The notes under the pieces were generated by a model that was not told the DNA's origin, did not search any database, and saw nothing but the letters and a program-made list of their open reading frames with translations. This document shows, piece by piece, positions 46,184-54,772 of a stretch of 64,000 nucleotides of DNA (positions within the stretch are counted from its first letter, which is position 1; every line of letters begins with the position of its first letter). Origin of the DNA: Endozoicomonas montiporae CL-33 (GTDB lineage Bacteria > Pseudomonadota > Gammaproteobacteria > Pseudomonadales > Endozoicomonadaceae); the NCBI RefSeq assembly GCF_001583435.1, contig NZ_CP013251.1, positions 1,327,001 through 1,391,000 on the forward strand, written 5' to 3'. The position numbers were made by a program, and so were the translations under genes.

Positions 46184-46552
46184 TTTGTATGGGTGAAAGT
46201 CTCATACTGACCATTTTTTCTGGGCTTGCCGTCCGTGGTTTATACAGCAGCTACAAATTTTCTCTGGACTTACATAGGAACGGCCAAACACCGCTATGAT
46301 GGTTACTGTAAAAGATACCGCAACAGTGAAAGGCCGCCCCGATGCAAGTATGTCAGCCACTAGCTGAAGCCGCCAATTTTTCTTGTCATGCTATCCAACA
46401 GCTTGAGCAAAAACTGGCCGTTCTTCGTCAGGAACACAGCCCAATCAAGCACTTTGAAGACTATGAAGGTGAGGGTAGTGGCACAGTTCTGTGATTCTAG
46501 CCCTGTCTGCTAAAATACGACATTCGGCAACTTTGAAAAATGCGGTTTAAAA

Positions 46553-46834
46553 ATGTGCCTTACGCAAGTCCTCTGTACAACATGTGGCAGTAACCAAGTT
46601 CGGCCTTTCGGATACAGCACTCATGATGTTCCACGATACTATTGCTGTAATGACAAATGTGAAATCAAAACCTTCATGCTTGAATATCGCTACAAGGCCT
46701 GTGAGCCTGGCGTTAAAGAAAAAATCATCGATATGGCAATAAATGGCAGCGGAATCAGGGATACAAGTAAAGTACTCGGAATAAGCAAGACAACAGTAAT
46801 AAAGACTCTAAAAAAAAAGAAAGCGGTCTGGTAA
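46553..46834 (+). CDS. insA: IS1-family InsA protein
   Basis: A 93-residue DNA-binding protein with a zinc-finger-like region (CTTCGSNQ, CCNDKCE) and a C-terminal helix-turn-helix (SGIRDTSKVLGISKTTVIKTL). It ends shortly after a run of nine A (46810-46818), where ribosomes are expected to slip by -1 into insB. Confidence 0.9.
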   Translation: MCLTQVLCTTCGSNQVRPFGYSTHDVPRYYCCNDKCEIKTFMLEYRYKACEPGVKEKIIDMAINGSGIRDTSKVLGISKTTVIKTLKKKKAVW

Positions 46835-47310
46835 AGGTCAACCCAAATATTCAAACTATTGATCTCAAGTCAGATGCAATTATTCATGTAGGGCTTGTCT
46901 GCCAAGAGGCTGAGCTAGATGAGCAGTGGTCGTATGTTCATGATAAATCGAACCAACGCTGGCTTTGGTATGCTGTTGATCACGCTACAAATACCGTGCT
47001 TGCTTATGTTTTCGGAAAACGGAAAGATGAAGTTTTTAAAGAACTCAAAACACTTCTGAAGCCATTTGGTATTAATAAATTTTACACCGATGATTGGGGA
47101 GCCTATGAGCGACACCTTGATGAAAACATGCATATTATTGGTAAAGCAAACACTCAGAAGATAGAGCGTAAAAACCTTAATTTTCGGACTTGGATTAAAC
47201 GGTTGGCCAGAAAGACAATTTGTTTTTCAAAGCTCGAAAAGATGCACGATATTGTTATTGGATTATTGATTAATAAAGTTGAGTTTGGGGTCAATATTCA
47301 CGCGATATAA
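46815..47310 (+). CDS. insB: IS1-family InsB part of the InsAB' transposase (made by -1 frameshift)
   Basis: The -1 frame from the A-run is open to 47310 and contains the catalytic residues: AELDEQWSYVHDKSNQRW, YTDDWGAY and the later KANTQKIERKNLNFRTWIKRL. Fused to InsA it gives a transposase of about 250 residues. No separate start codon is needed. The frames are intact, so the element may be active. Confidence 0.88.
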
Positions 47311-48827
47311 CAGTTCTGGCCCACTACCAAGGTGAGATCCATAAACTCTTTATCGAAGCAGAGCAAAGCGTTCTGGCAGAAGACCTGACCGGGCTTGATA
47401 TTGACGTTCCTGCGATTGAGGTAAGCGGTGTCTGTTACCATCGGGTGTTGCGATCTTCAGAAACTTATCAATCCGCTGTCGGCCCTGTCCGGGTTTTGCG
47501 TACGCTCTATCGTAACGGTAAGGATCACTCTATCATCCCTTTGGAGCTACAGGCAGGTATTGTAGAGGGGTATTGGACACCAAAAGCAGCTAAACAAGCT
47601 GTCTGGATGGTTGCGCAAATGCCTCCCGGAGAGGCTAAAAGCCTACTTGATCTGATAGGGAACATGACGCCCTCGGAAAGCTCTCTGGCCAGACTACCCA
47701 AAAGTTCAATGCGCAGTGGGAACCCAATAGGGAAGCCTTTGAAGACTTTCTCTGGGAAAGCGTCAAGGTTCCTGAAGAAGCTGTGACTGCGGCCGCTTCT
47801 CTTGATGGCGTCATGTTGCCGATGAAAGATGGTAAACGTCAGGAAAAGCGGGAACAGAATAGAGTCGATGGCAAGCGAACCCGTGGCCCTGCTGGCTGTC
47901 AGGAGGCCAGTTGTGGAACATTGTCGTTTTACGATGCACAGGGTGAACGCCTCTCAACGGTCAGGATGAGTCGAATGCCTGAAAGCAAGAAAGTGACTTT
48001 GAAACAATCACTCTCCGCACTCCTGAGCGAAGCTCTTCGACAGAGGCCAGATCTGACGCTTGTTAAAGTCGCTGATGGGGCAAAAGACAACTGGACCTAC
48101 CTTGCCAATGAACTCCCTGAAGGTCACGAGGTTGTAGACTTCTATCATGCCGCAGAGCACCTGAAGAAAGCGTTTGACCTGTCCTATGGTGAAAACAGCA
48201 ACAAATCCAGAGAAAAGTTCATCACCTATCGCCACATCCTCAAAGAGGAGCCCGAAGGTGTTGAAAAAGTCATCAAAGCTCTGGCTTACCAGCATAAACG
48301 ACACCCTCGTCGATCGAAGTTGAAAACAGAGCTGGAGTACTTCAGAAGTAATCGAACCCGCATGAACTATGCTGAACACTTGTCGCACAACTTGCCAATA
48401 GGCTCAGGGGTTATTGAGGCTACTTGTAAAACCTTGGTAACGCAGCGAATGAAGTGTTCTGGAATGAGGTGGCGGCATCCCGGAGGCCAAGGTATTTTGA
48501 CAGCAAGGTCATTAATTCAGAGTGGCATGTTCGACAATGGCTGGAAGTTACTGGCGGTGACCTACTGCGCCAAGGTCACGGAAGTGGGTATGGACAATGT
48601 CATCCCATTCCCCATGCAGAAAGGTGACTTGGAATTATAGTACCAGTCAATATGAGACTTTCACCCTTTTGTATTGGGGAGTAAATAGAAGTTTTGTAGG
48701 GTGTTAATTGTTGCCAATGTTTGCCGAATCCAATGAATCTATCCATTATGAGACATAAGTCGTACTTGAATAAAATAGTTGAGTAATAATTATACACTCC
48801 ATCACAGGGACTTGAGGGAGAAATGGA

Positions 48828-51101
48828 ATGTTGCGGATAATTACCGAGACGTTAAAAAGGAGCTCTGCTCTATTAGCGATTATTTTTGCCAGTCAGATTT
48901 ATGCCCATGGCGGCGGAAAGCATAAAGCCAAAAGCATGCAACAACAGGCAATGGTACCTGCCTGTGACAAAGCAAGTGACAGTAGTTGCATTAATTCAAA
49001 GTTTGTTACGCCGACTAAGGATGAAATATTTGAGGATTATCCTAAGATTCTGAAAGAGTGCGTCAGCAGGGTAGAAGAGGAGGATATTAAGCAAATCAAT
49101 TTGCTGTCTGGTCTTGGGGATGTCAGATATCCACTGGTTTCAAAAGTAGATGCCACACTGGATCAATATCCGGAATTATTACAGCTGTACGATGGCAGTC
49201 AGCCGGTAGAGGCGTATTACAGTCAGGGCATGATTTTGCAGTATGGGTTTAATTTTCCCAGAGCCATTAAATCCTTTTATAAAGCCACTCATTACGATAA
49301 ACACGCTGCCATGGCTTTCTGGGGCATTGCCCTGTCTGCGAACTCCAATATAAACAGTAACGCTACGAACGGTTGTGATCGACTGGCTTACGCCTCGGCA
49401 CACAGGGCATTGGCACTTGCCGAAGAGCAACTTGACAGTCCTAAATATCAGGAACTGTTTTTCAGGGAAGAATTGGAGCGTCAACACGCTTATGCTGACG
49501 CCTTTCGGCAGCTCTATCTGTCCGAAGGTAATAGAACATTTGTTACCGATGACACGAAAAAAATCTATGCGGAAAAAATGCGGGAGCTATCGCAGAAGTA
49601 CAAACAGGATCTTGACGCCGCCACCTTGTATGCAGATGCATTGCTGAATATCAATCCATGGGAATGGTGGAACGGTGTTATAGAAACATCCGACGATGTT
49701 AAGCCAACCCCCGAAGCCGCTCTGGCTTTAGAAGTTTTGAATAAAGTACTGATTCAGGACCCTGAACACATTGGTGCCAATCACTTTTTTATACACGCCA
49801 TAGAAGAGTCACCCTTCTCTGAAGCAGGGGTACCGATGGCTGACCGGTTGAAAACACTGGCGCCATCGTCCGGGCATCTGGTGCATATGACGTCTCATAT
49901 TTATCAGCGAATTGGTGACAATGCGGCGTCAAGTGCAGCCAACTTTCGAGCGGTTCAGGTGGACCGGTCGTATATGTCGGAAGTGAAAGAAGATGACGCC
50001 TATCCATTGCATTATCTGGGTCACAACATCCACTTTCTCACCTGGACATTATCGATAGAAGGCAGGGAAAACGACTCGCTGACTATGGCGAAGCAGCTGG
50101 TGGAAAATACCATAAAGTACAGTACTGAAGCTTATCTGTGTAAAGTCTACGAGGGTGAGATAAAAACCAAGGTTGATTATTTTTTTGCCGCGGCACTTTA
50201 TTATGCCGAACGCTTTCAAAACGCAGAATACCTCAAGCTGATTAACGACATGATATATGATGTTAATGGTGATTCCGGAGGCTGGGAAGCGATTAATAAA
50301 GCATGTGCAAAGGCAAACCCTGAGTGGAAAGAAATAGAAATTCCTTACACCAATATGATCCGTGATTATGCCAATGCCAGCCAGATGTTGTCTGTTCCTC
50401 TTATCCCTCCGTTTGTACCCATGGAAGAACAGTTGGATCAAGACTTTATCACTCTGTTTTGGGAGTCAGTCAGCAATAACCTCGCTGAAGATTTGAAGTA
50501 TGGAAATAACAAGGCAGTAGAGCTGATCCGTATTGCCAATATCAACTTAATGACAAAATGGCTAACAACTCAAACCGGACAGAGCGAAGGCTTGAAGCAC
50601 TGGGATATTATTCTAAAGCCTTTTTCAGAAGGTGTTACCCAACCCTTGTATGAGGATCTGTTTTGTAATTCGGCAGAGTGTCAATGGGAAACAGAGACCA
50701 GTGACCAGACGATAATCCGGTTATGGAATACGGCTGTCAGTATTCAGGATAACCTGAATTATAATGAGCCACCGGACTGGTATTACACCAGCCGTGAGTC
50801 ATTAGGTTTTGCCTATCTGAAGCAGGCGTTGAAAAATGATGATATGAAGCAAGCAGCCATGGCTGAAGATGTTTTCCAGAACGATTTGTACAACAATCGC
50901 AAAAGTGGACGCTCGCTGTGCGGATTGATGCAAAGTCTGGATGTTCAGGGTAAACCGGTACCTGCCAGAATTAAGGAAGATTTTAATACTGCATGGATGA
51001 ATGCCAATATAAGTGCCGATATGAATCTGTCCAGAGGCGAGCAGGCATTTTTAAAATTTGAAAAGCTCATGGGAGAGCCCTGTCGCTGGAAAAGAAAATA
51101 A
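48828..51101 (+). CDS. Exported TPR-like protein of unknown function
   Basis: A 757-residue protein with a signal peptide (about residues 1-26, SQIYAHG) and a histidine-rich mature start (HGGGKHKAK). The body is helical and repeat-like, with PVEAYYSQGMILQYGFNFPRA and the following FYKATHYDKHAAMAFWGIAL, a pattern of TPR proteins found in many marine bacteria. Conserved histidines (HFFIHAIEESP, HLVHMTSHIYQR, HYLGHNIHFL) could bind metal; this is inference. GAGGGAGAA precedes the ATG. No enzymatic function can be assigned. Confidence 0.78.
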   Translation: MLRIITETLKRSSALLAIIFASQIYAHGGGKHKAKSMQQQAMVPACDKASDSSCINSKFVTPTKDEIFEDYPKILKECVSRVEEEDIKQINLLSGLGDVRYPLVSKVDATLDQYPELLQLYDGSQPVEAYYSQGMILQYGFNFPRAIKSFYKATHYDKHAAMAFWGIALSANSNINSNATNGCDRLAYASAHRALALAEEQLDSPKYQELFFREELERQHAYADAFRQLYLSEGNRTFVTDDTKKIYAEKMRELSQKYKQDLDAATLYADALLNINPWEWWNGVIETSDDVKPTPEAALALEVLNKVLIQDPEHIGANHFFIHAIEESPFSEAGVPMADRLKTLAPSSGHLVHMTSHIYQRIGDNAASSAANFRAVQVDRSYMSEVKEDDAYPLHYLGHNIHFLTWTLSIEGRENDSLTMAKQLVENTIKYSTEAYLCKVYEGEIKTKVDYFFAAALYYAERFQNAEYLKLINDMIYDVNGDSGGWEAINKACAKANPEWKEIEIPYTNMIRDYANASQMLSVPLIPPFVPMEEQLDQDFITLFWESVSNNLAEDLKYGNNKAVELIRIANINLMTKWLTTQTGQSEGLKHWDIILKPFSEGVTQPLYEDLFCNSAECQWETETSDQTIIRLWNTAVSIQDNLNYNEPPDWYYTSRESLGFAYLKQALKNDDMKQAAMAEDVFQNDLYNNRKSGRSLCGLMQSLDVQGKPVPARIKEDFNTAWMNANISADMNLSRGEQAFLKFEKLMGEPCRWKRK

Positions 51102-51172
51102 CCAGAGGCGTGTATTCAGCCCTTTGTGTAAGCAGGGGCTGAATAGAACTAAATTTTCAGGGTTGTATTTTT

Positions 51173-51205
51173 GAGTTATTGTTGAGTTATTGTTGGGTTA
51201 TTGTT
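51173..51205 (+). repeat. 11-bp tandem repeat between the two exported-protein genes
   Basis: Three units of GAGTTATTGTT (the third with one change) lie at 51173-51183, 51184-51194 and 51195-51205, directly upstream of the gene at 51238. Confidence 0.85.
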
Positions 51206-51237
51206 AAGTAAGAAATAACAGATCAAAAGGAATTGAT

Positions 51238-52122
51238 GTGTTTATAAAGACTTTACTGCTTACACTTACCCTGATCTTTGTTGTCAGTAGCCATGCAACG
51301 ATGAGCTGCAACATTGAATCAGGGGTTTATGTTTCCACCCGTGATGAATCGGAACCTGAAAACATGGATTTGCTGTTCAATCCGACTAACTACAGTGATG
51401 ACTTGTTGTATCGATTGAAAGGCCATTTGATGCTTATTGTGGATGCAGATAAGCGCATATTGATGACTGGATTTATGCAAATAGAGTCGGCTGTCCTTTT
51501 TCATATTCCAGTCGTTGGAAGGTTTGTTGAGTATCCTAAAGTCAGGCCAGTCTCATTTCTAAAACTACAATACAACTGTTCTGGAGACCGCTTGGTGTTG
51601 AGCTGGCAGGCTAGTGATAAAGACTCTGAGTTCCATGCGGGAGGGGTTTTGGAAGGGCTATACAGCATCGAAGTCAGACAAATTTTAGTTGAACTGCCCC
51701 AGCTCTCACACTTTAGTTTTCGCTTTAGTTCCGGGGAAGACAAAAAGTACCTGAGGTTTAATAAAATGGAAGTGCTTTACGATCAGGAGCTGCAGAACTC
51801 TTCCAGTTGTTCAATTCCAGACGGTATTTACGAAGGGATCCAGAGAAGCGATTTAATGAAAGTAGAGTTTGATGACGAAGGTATAGAAATGACATTACAA
51901 CGTCAGGGGGTTCTGTACAACGACTCGCCAATAGTGCCTGAGCCATTGTTGTATGATTGTCAGGATTCACGGTTGCTTCTTCTTTATACCAACAGCGAAG
52001 GCTCAAGGAGTGTGTTTGTAGGAGAATGGGACAAGAACAAAAAGGTAATAGAAAGCTTGCAGCGTTTTGAAGTGTTGAACGCAGCTGTGGAACAGCAAAT
52101 AACGTTAGAACCTGTGGATTAA
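51238..52122 (+). CDS. Exported hypothetical protein with two similar halves
   Basis: A 294-residue protein with a signal peptide (residues 1-20, ending SSHA). Two segments start alike: CNIESGVYVSTRDESEPENMDLL near residue 24 and CSIPDGIYEGIQRSDLMKVEF near 192, each followed by a beta-rich stretch with a later cysteine (YNCSGDRLVLSW, YDCQDSRLLLLY), suggesting an internal duplication. The start is GTG 51238 with AAAAGG upstream. Family unknown; probably envelope-located. Confidence 0.7.
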   Translation: MFIKTLLLTLTLIFVVSSHATMSCNIESGVYVSTRDESEPENMDLLFNPTNYSDDLLYRLKGHLMLIVDADKRILMTGFMQIESAVLFHIPVVGRFVEYPKVRPVSFLKLQYNCSGDRLVLSWQASDKDSEFHAGGVLEGLYSIEVRQILVELPQLSHFSFRFSSGEDKKYLRFNKMEVLYDQELQNSSSCSIPDGIYEGIQRSDLMKVEFDDEGIEMTLQRQGVLYNDSPIVPEPLLYDCQDSRLLLLYTNSEGSRSVFVGEWDKNKKVIESLQRFEVLNAAVEQQITLEPVD

Positions 52123-52199
52123 CGACAGCAGCTTCTGACGAGTCATTATTGACCCAGCTCACCGGGACGAGGCCGGGTCAAGTTGGTAGCAGAAAGCAG

Positions 52200-52913
52200 T
52201 TAACTGATATTGCCTGTCACCCGTACACGACGACTTCCAGTTTCCTTTTGCGGCTCTTTCGCCTTGCGTGCGTCTTCCAGCTTCTTGTCGATCACATTCT
52301 TAAAGGCAATCAGCAAACCCATAAAAACAAAAGCACCCGGTGGCAGAATGGCAAACAGGAACTGTTTGTAGTTGGGGAATACGACCAGCGCCCAGTTTTC
52401 AGCCATTGGACCAAACAGAAGATCCATGCCCGAGAACAGAGTGCCCTGACCAATCAGCTCACGCATAGCGCCCAGCAATACCAGCACGGCTGCGAAGCCT
52501 GTACCCATCATTAACCCGTCAAAGGCAGCAGGTAACACCGGGTTTTTAGAGGCATAAGCATCGGCACGTCCAAGAATAATGCAGTTCGTCACGATCAATG
52601 GAATAAAAATACCCAGAATACGGTACAGCTCGTAGGTGTATGCCTGCATCAGCAATTCAATACAGGTCGTCAGCGAGGCAATGACCATCACGAATACTGG
52701 CAGTCGAATGGCATCTGTGACCTGATGACGAATCAGGGAAACCACAATGTTGGAACCCATCACCACCATCATGGTGGCAATTCCCAGTCCCAGTGCGTTG
52801 ACGACACTGTTGGACACACCCAGCAGCGGACACAAGCCCAACAGTTGAACCAGTGCCGGGTTGTTTTTCCACAGACCATTCAGAGCAATTCTGGATGCGG
52901 AATCATTTGCCAT
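52200..52913 (-). CDS. rnfE: Rnf complex subunit E
   Basis: A 237-residue inner-membrane subunit with six membrane helices and the conserved [20 protein letters not shown] start, homologous to RnfA and NqrD. With RnfA it holds an iron centre in the membrane. It ends the rnfABCDGE operon; it overlaps rnfG by 11 bases. A short hydrophilic C-terminal tail is present. Confidence 0.97.
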   Translation of the reverse strand: MANDSASRIALNGLWKNNPALVQLLGLCPLLGVSNSVVNALGLGIATMMVVMGSNIVVSLIRHQVTDAIRLPVFVMVIASLTTCIELLMQAYTYELYRILGIFIPLIVTNCIILGRADAYASKNPVLPAAFDGLMMGTGFAAVLVLLGAMRELIGQGTLFSGMDLLFGPMAENWALVVFPNYKQFLFAILPPGAFVFMGLLIAFKNVIDKKLEDARKAKEPQKETGSRRVRVTGNIS

Positions 52914-53655
52914 TGTGTTGCTCCTTTAGTTCTCTGACACCTTGTAGCTCTTGTTCTACATCTTTTTGTAGCTCCCGGGCATTCGGATGGTTTTTCATTG
53001 CCTCAGCACCTTGTTTAAACAAAGCTTCCTTGTGCCCGGCGAAATAGTTAAGGGTTCGGTACACCGAGGCTACCACTGCCCTTGGCGTCACTGTGGCCCC
53101 GGCAAACTGGTCAAAGTCGCCACCGTCTTTACGGACTGCCCAGTGCCTTGGCTTCGGATTATTCAGCGATTTTCCGGTAAAGCTCAGTATCCAGTCCGTG
53201 ACGTAGGTGTTGATTTTGTCACCCAGTCCCGGTGTTTCTTTGTGGTTAACCGCCCGGACACCGGCAAGGGTACCGTCGGCATAAATGCCAACCAGCAGTT
53301 CAATTCGGCCAGAGTACCCGTCGGGCGCTGTCGCCGGAAGAATGACGGCAACCGGTTGATTGCCACGAAAGGCGACATAGGCATGCTTTTCAGTGGCATT
53401 AGCCAGTAGTCCCTCAGGCTGAATACTGACTTGTGTATCCAGTAGAGAGTTGTCGTGTGTATCCAGTGGCAGAATCTCTTCCAGTGCCCGGGCCTCAAAC
53501 GCACGAATCTGGCTGGCAATCCGATCTTCCGTAAACACGTAGGTGGTCGCAATCAGCCCGACGGTCAGAATGGCAAACAGACCCAGCCCAAGACTGTTTC
53601 GGGCAATGCTATTTACGAGTGTATTTTTCACGGGTTCAGTCTTACTCATCACCAT
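52903..53655 (-). CDS. rnfG: Rnf complex subunit G (covalent FMN)
   Basis: A 250-residue subunit with one N-terminal membrane helix and a periplasmic FMN domain. The flavinylated threonine lies in [12 protein letters not shown] (S/T-G-A-T type motif). [13 protein letters not shown] is family-typical. I chose ATG 53655, sharing a base with the rnfD stop (TGATG); ATG 53649 is an alternative start. Confidence 0.95.
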   Translation of the reverse strand: MVMSKTEPVKNTLVNSIARNSLGLGLFAILTVGLIATTYVFTEDRIASQIRAFEARALEEILPLDTHDNSLLDTQVSIQPEGLLANATEKHAYVAFRGNQPVAVILPATAPDGYSGRIELLVGIYADGTLAGVRAVNHKETPGLGDKINTYVTDWILSFTGKSLNNPKPRHWAVRKDGGDFDQFAGATVTPRAVVASVYRTLNYFAGHKEALFKQGAEAMKNHPNARELQKDVEQELQGVRELKEQHNGK

Positions 53656-54710
53656 CAATCCGTCTTCGGCAGTCCCTTGTTGGCCTTTTTGTGACCGTAG
53701 GTACGAGGCTGTGTATAGTAATCAATCGTCGGCGCTGCCATGTTCATCAGCAGTGTGGCAAAAGCGACACCGTCCGGATAGCCACCCCAGGCACGAATTA
53801 CATAGGCGACAATGCCCACCAACGCACCGAAAATCAGTCGGCCTCTGGTGCTGGTAGCACTACTGACAGGGTCAGTAATGATAAAGAATGCCCCCAGCAT
53901 GGTTGCTCCACTGAACAGGTGAAACAGTGGTGAACCGTTGCTGCCGGAACCGGTACCGCCCCAGAACAGGGTTGCCATCACGGTCATAGCAGCCAGCATG
54001 CCAACCGGCGCATGCCAGGTGAACACTTTTTTATACAGCAGGAACACACCACCCAGCAGGTAGGCAAGGTTTACCCAAAGCCAGCCTTTACCGGCAATGG
54101 CACCCAGTGCTTTGTTGGTGTCACGCAGCTCTGCCATGGTCAGAGTGCTGTTTTCACGAACAATATCCAGTGGCGTTGCCATACTGATGGCATCCAGCTG
54201 AACGCCCTGACCGAAGATCGGGAAAATACTGTTAAAGGCATCAGAGAAACTGCCCACGTGCCCTTGCAGCCCATTCGGTGCCAGCCACTGGGTCATTTCT
54301 TGCGGGAAGGAAATCAGCAGCAGCACATAACCGAGCATGGCAGGGTTAAACGGATTGTTGCCCAGTCCACCGTACAGCTGTTTGCCAATGATGATGGCAA
54401 AGGCGACGCCGGTCAGTGTCAGCCACCAGGGCGCAAATGGCGGTAAGGCCAAAGCCATTAACGCGGCGGTGACTACGGCACTGCCATCAGACAGGAAAAA
54501 GCCTAAAGGCCGTTTCCGCATTTTCAGGATCAGGGCTTCTGCTCCCAGTGCCACCAGAGAACACCAGACCAGATTGATCAGGGCACCCCAGCCAAAGAAC
54601 CAGGTCTGTGCCAGTATGCCGGGGATAGCTGCTATCAGAAGCAGCTTCATCACTTGCTGCGTGCTCTTGGGGCCGCGAGCGTGTGGGGATGTCTGTCGAA
54701 CCAGAGTCAT
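53655..54710 (-). CDS. rnfD: Rnf complex subunit D (covalent FMN)
   Basis: A 351-residue polytopic membrane subunit with about ten helices. The flavinylation threonine is in SMATPLD at about residue 185, and the second conserved block YPDGVAFATLLMNMAAPTIDYYT is near the C-terminus. It starts 60 bases after rnfC. Confidence 0.96.
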   Translation of the reverse strand: MTLVRQTSPHARGPKSTQQVMKLLLIAAIPGILAQTWFFGWGALINLVWCSLVALGAEALILKMRKRPLGFFLSDGSAVVTAALMALALPPFAPWWLTLTGVAFAIIIGKQLYGGLGNNPFNPAMLGYVLLLISFPQEMTQWLAPNGLQGHVGSFSDAFNSIFPIFGQGVQLDAISMATPLDIVRENSTLTMAELRDTNKALGAIAGKGWLWVNLAYLLGGVFLLYKKVFTWHAPVGMLAAMTVMATLFWGGTGSGSNGSPLFHLFSGATMLGAFFIITDPVSSATSTRGRLIFGALVGIVAYVIRAWGGYPDGVAFATLLMNMAAPTIDYYTQPRTYGHKKANKGLPKTD

Positions 54711-54772
54711 CTTGTTTACCAGATCGTCATCAGGCGACCGGGTTGAGTTAGCCTCAACCCCTGTCGTCCATT

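Larger units (their letters stand above)
46474..47328 (+). mobile_element. IS1-family element, 855 bp, with 8-bp target duplication
   Basis: Imperfect inverted ends start GGTAGTGG (46474) and finish CCACTACC (47328). Direct repeats AAGGTGAG flank it (46466-46473, 47329-47336). It contains insA and insB frames joined by a run of nine A, the standard layout of an active IS1. Confidence 0.92.
46342..48640 (+). pseudogene. ISKra4-family transposase, split by IS1 and frameshifted
   Basis: The N-terminal piece (46342-46473) joins the piece after 47337 in one frame if IS1 and its duplication are removed (FEDYEGEIHKLF). That frame continues to RLPK near 47700, then switches by -1 around a CCCAAAAG sequence to KFNAQWEPNREAFE and VMLPMKDGK, and on to the LPIGSGVIEATCKTLVTQR and VDFYHAAEHLKKA motifs of ISKra4 transposases. 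The shift looks like loss of one A. Open parts are 47445-47786 and 47783-48640. Confidence 0.88.
46191..48666 (+). mobile_element. ISKra4-family element, interrupted by an IS1-family element
   Basis: Ends are inverted repeats GGGTGAAAGTCTCATA (46191) and its complement (to 48666). Direct repeats TTTTGTAT flank it at 46183-46190 and 48667-48674. Removing IS1 and one 8-base duplication leaves about 1.6 kb, the expected size. Confidence 0.88.
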
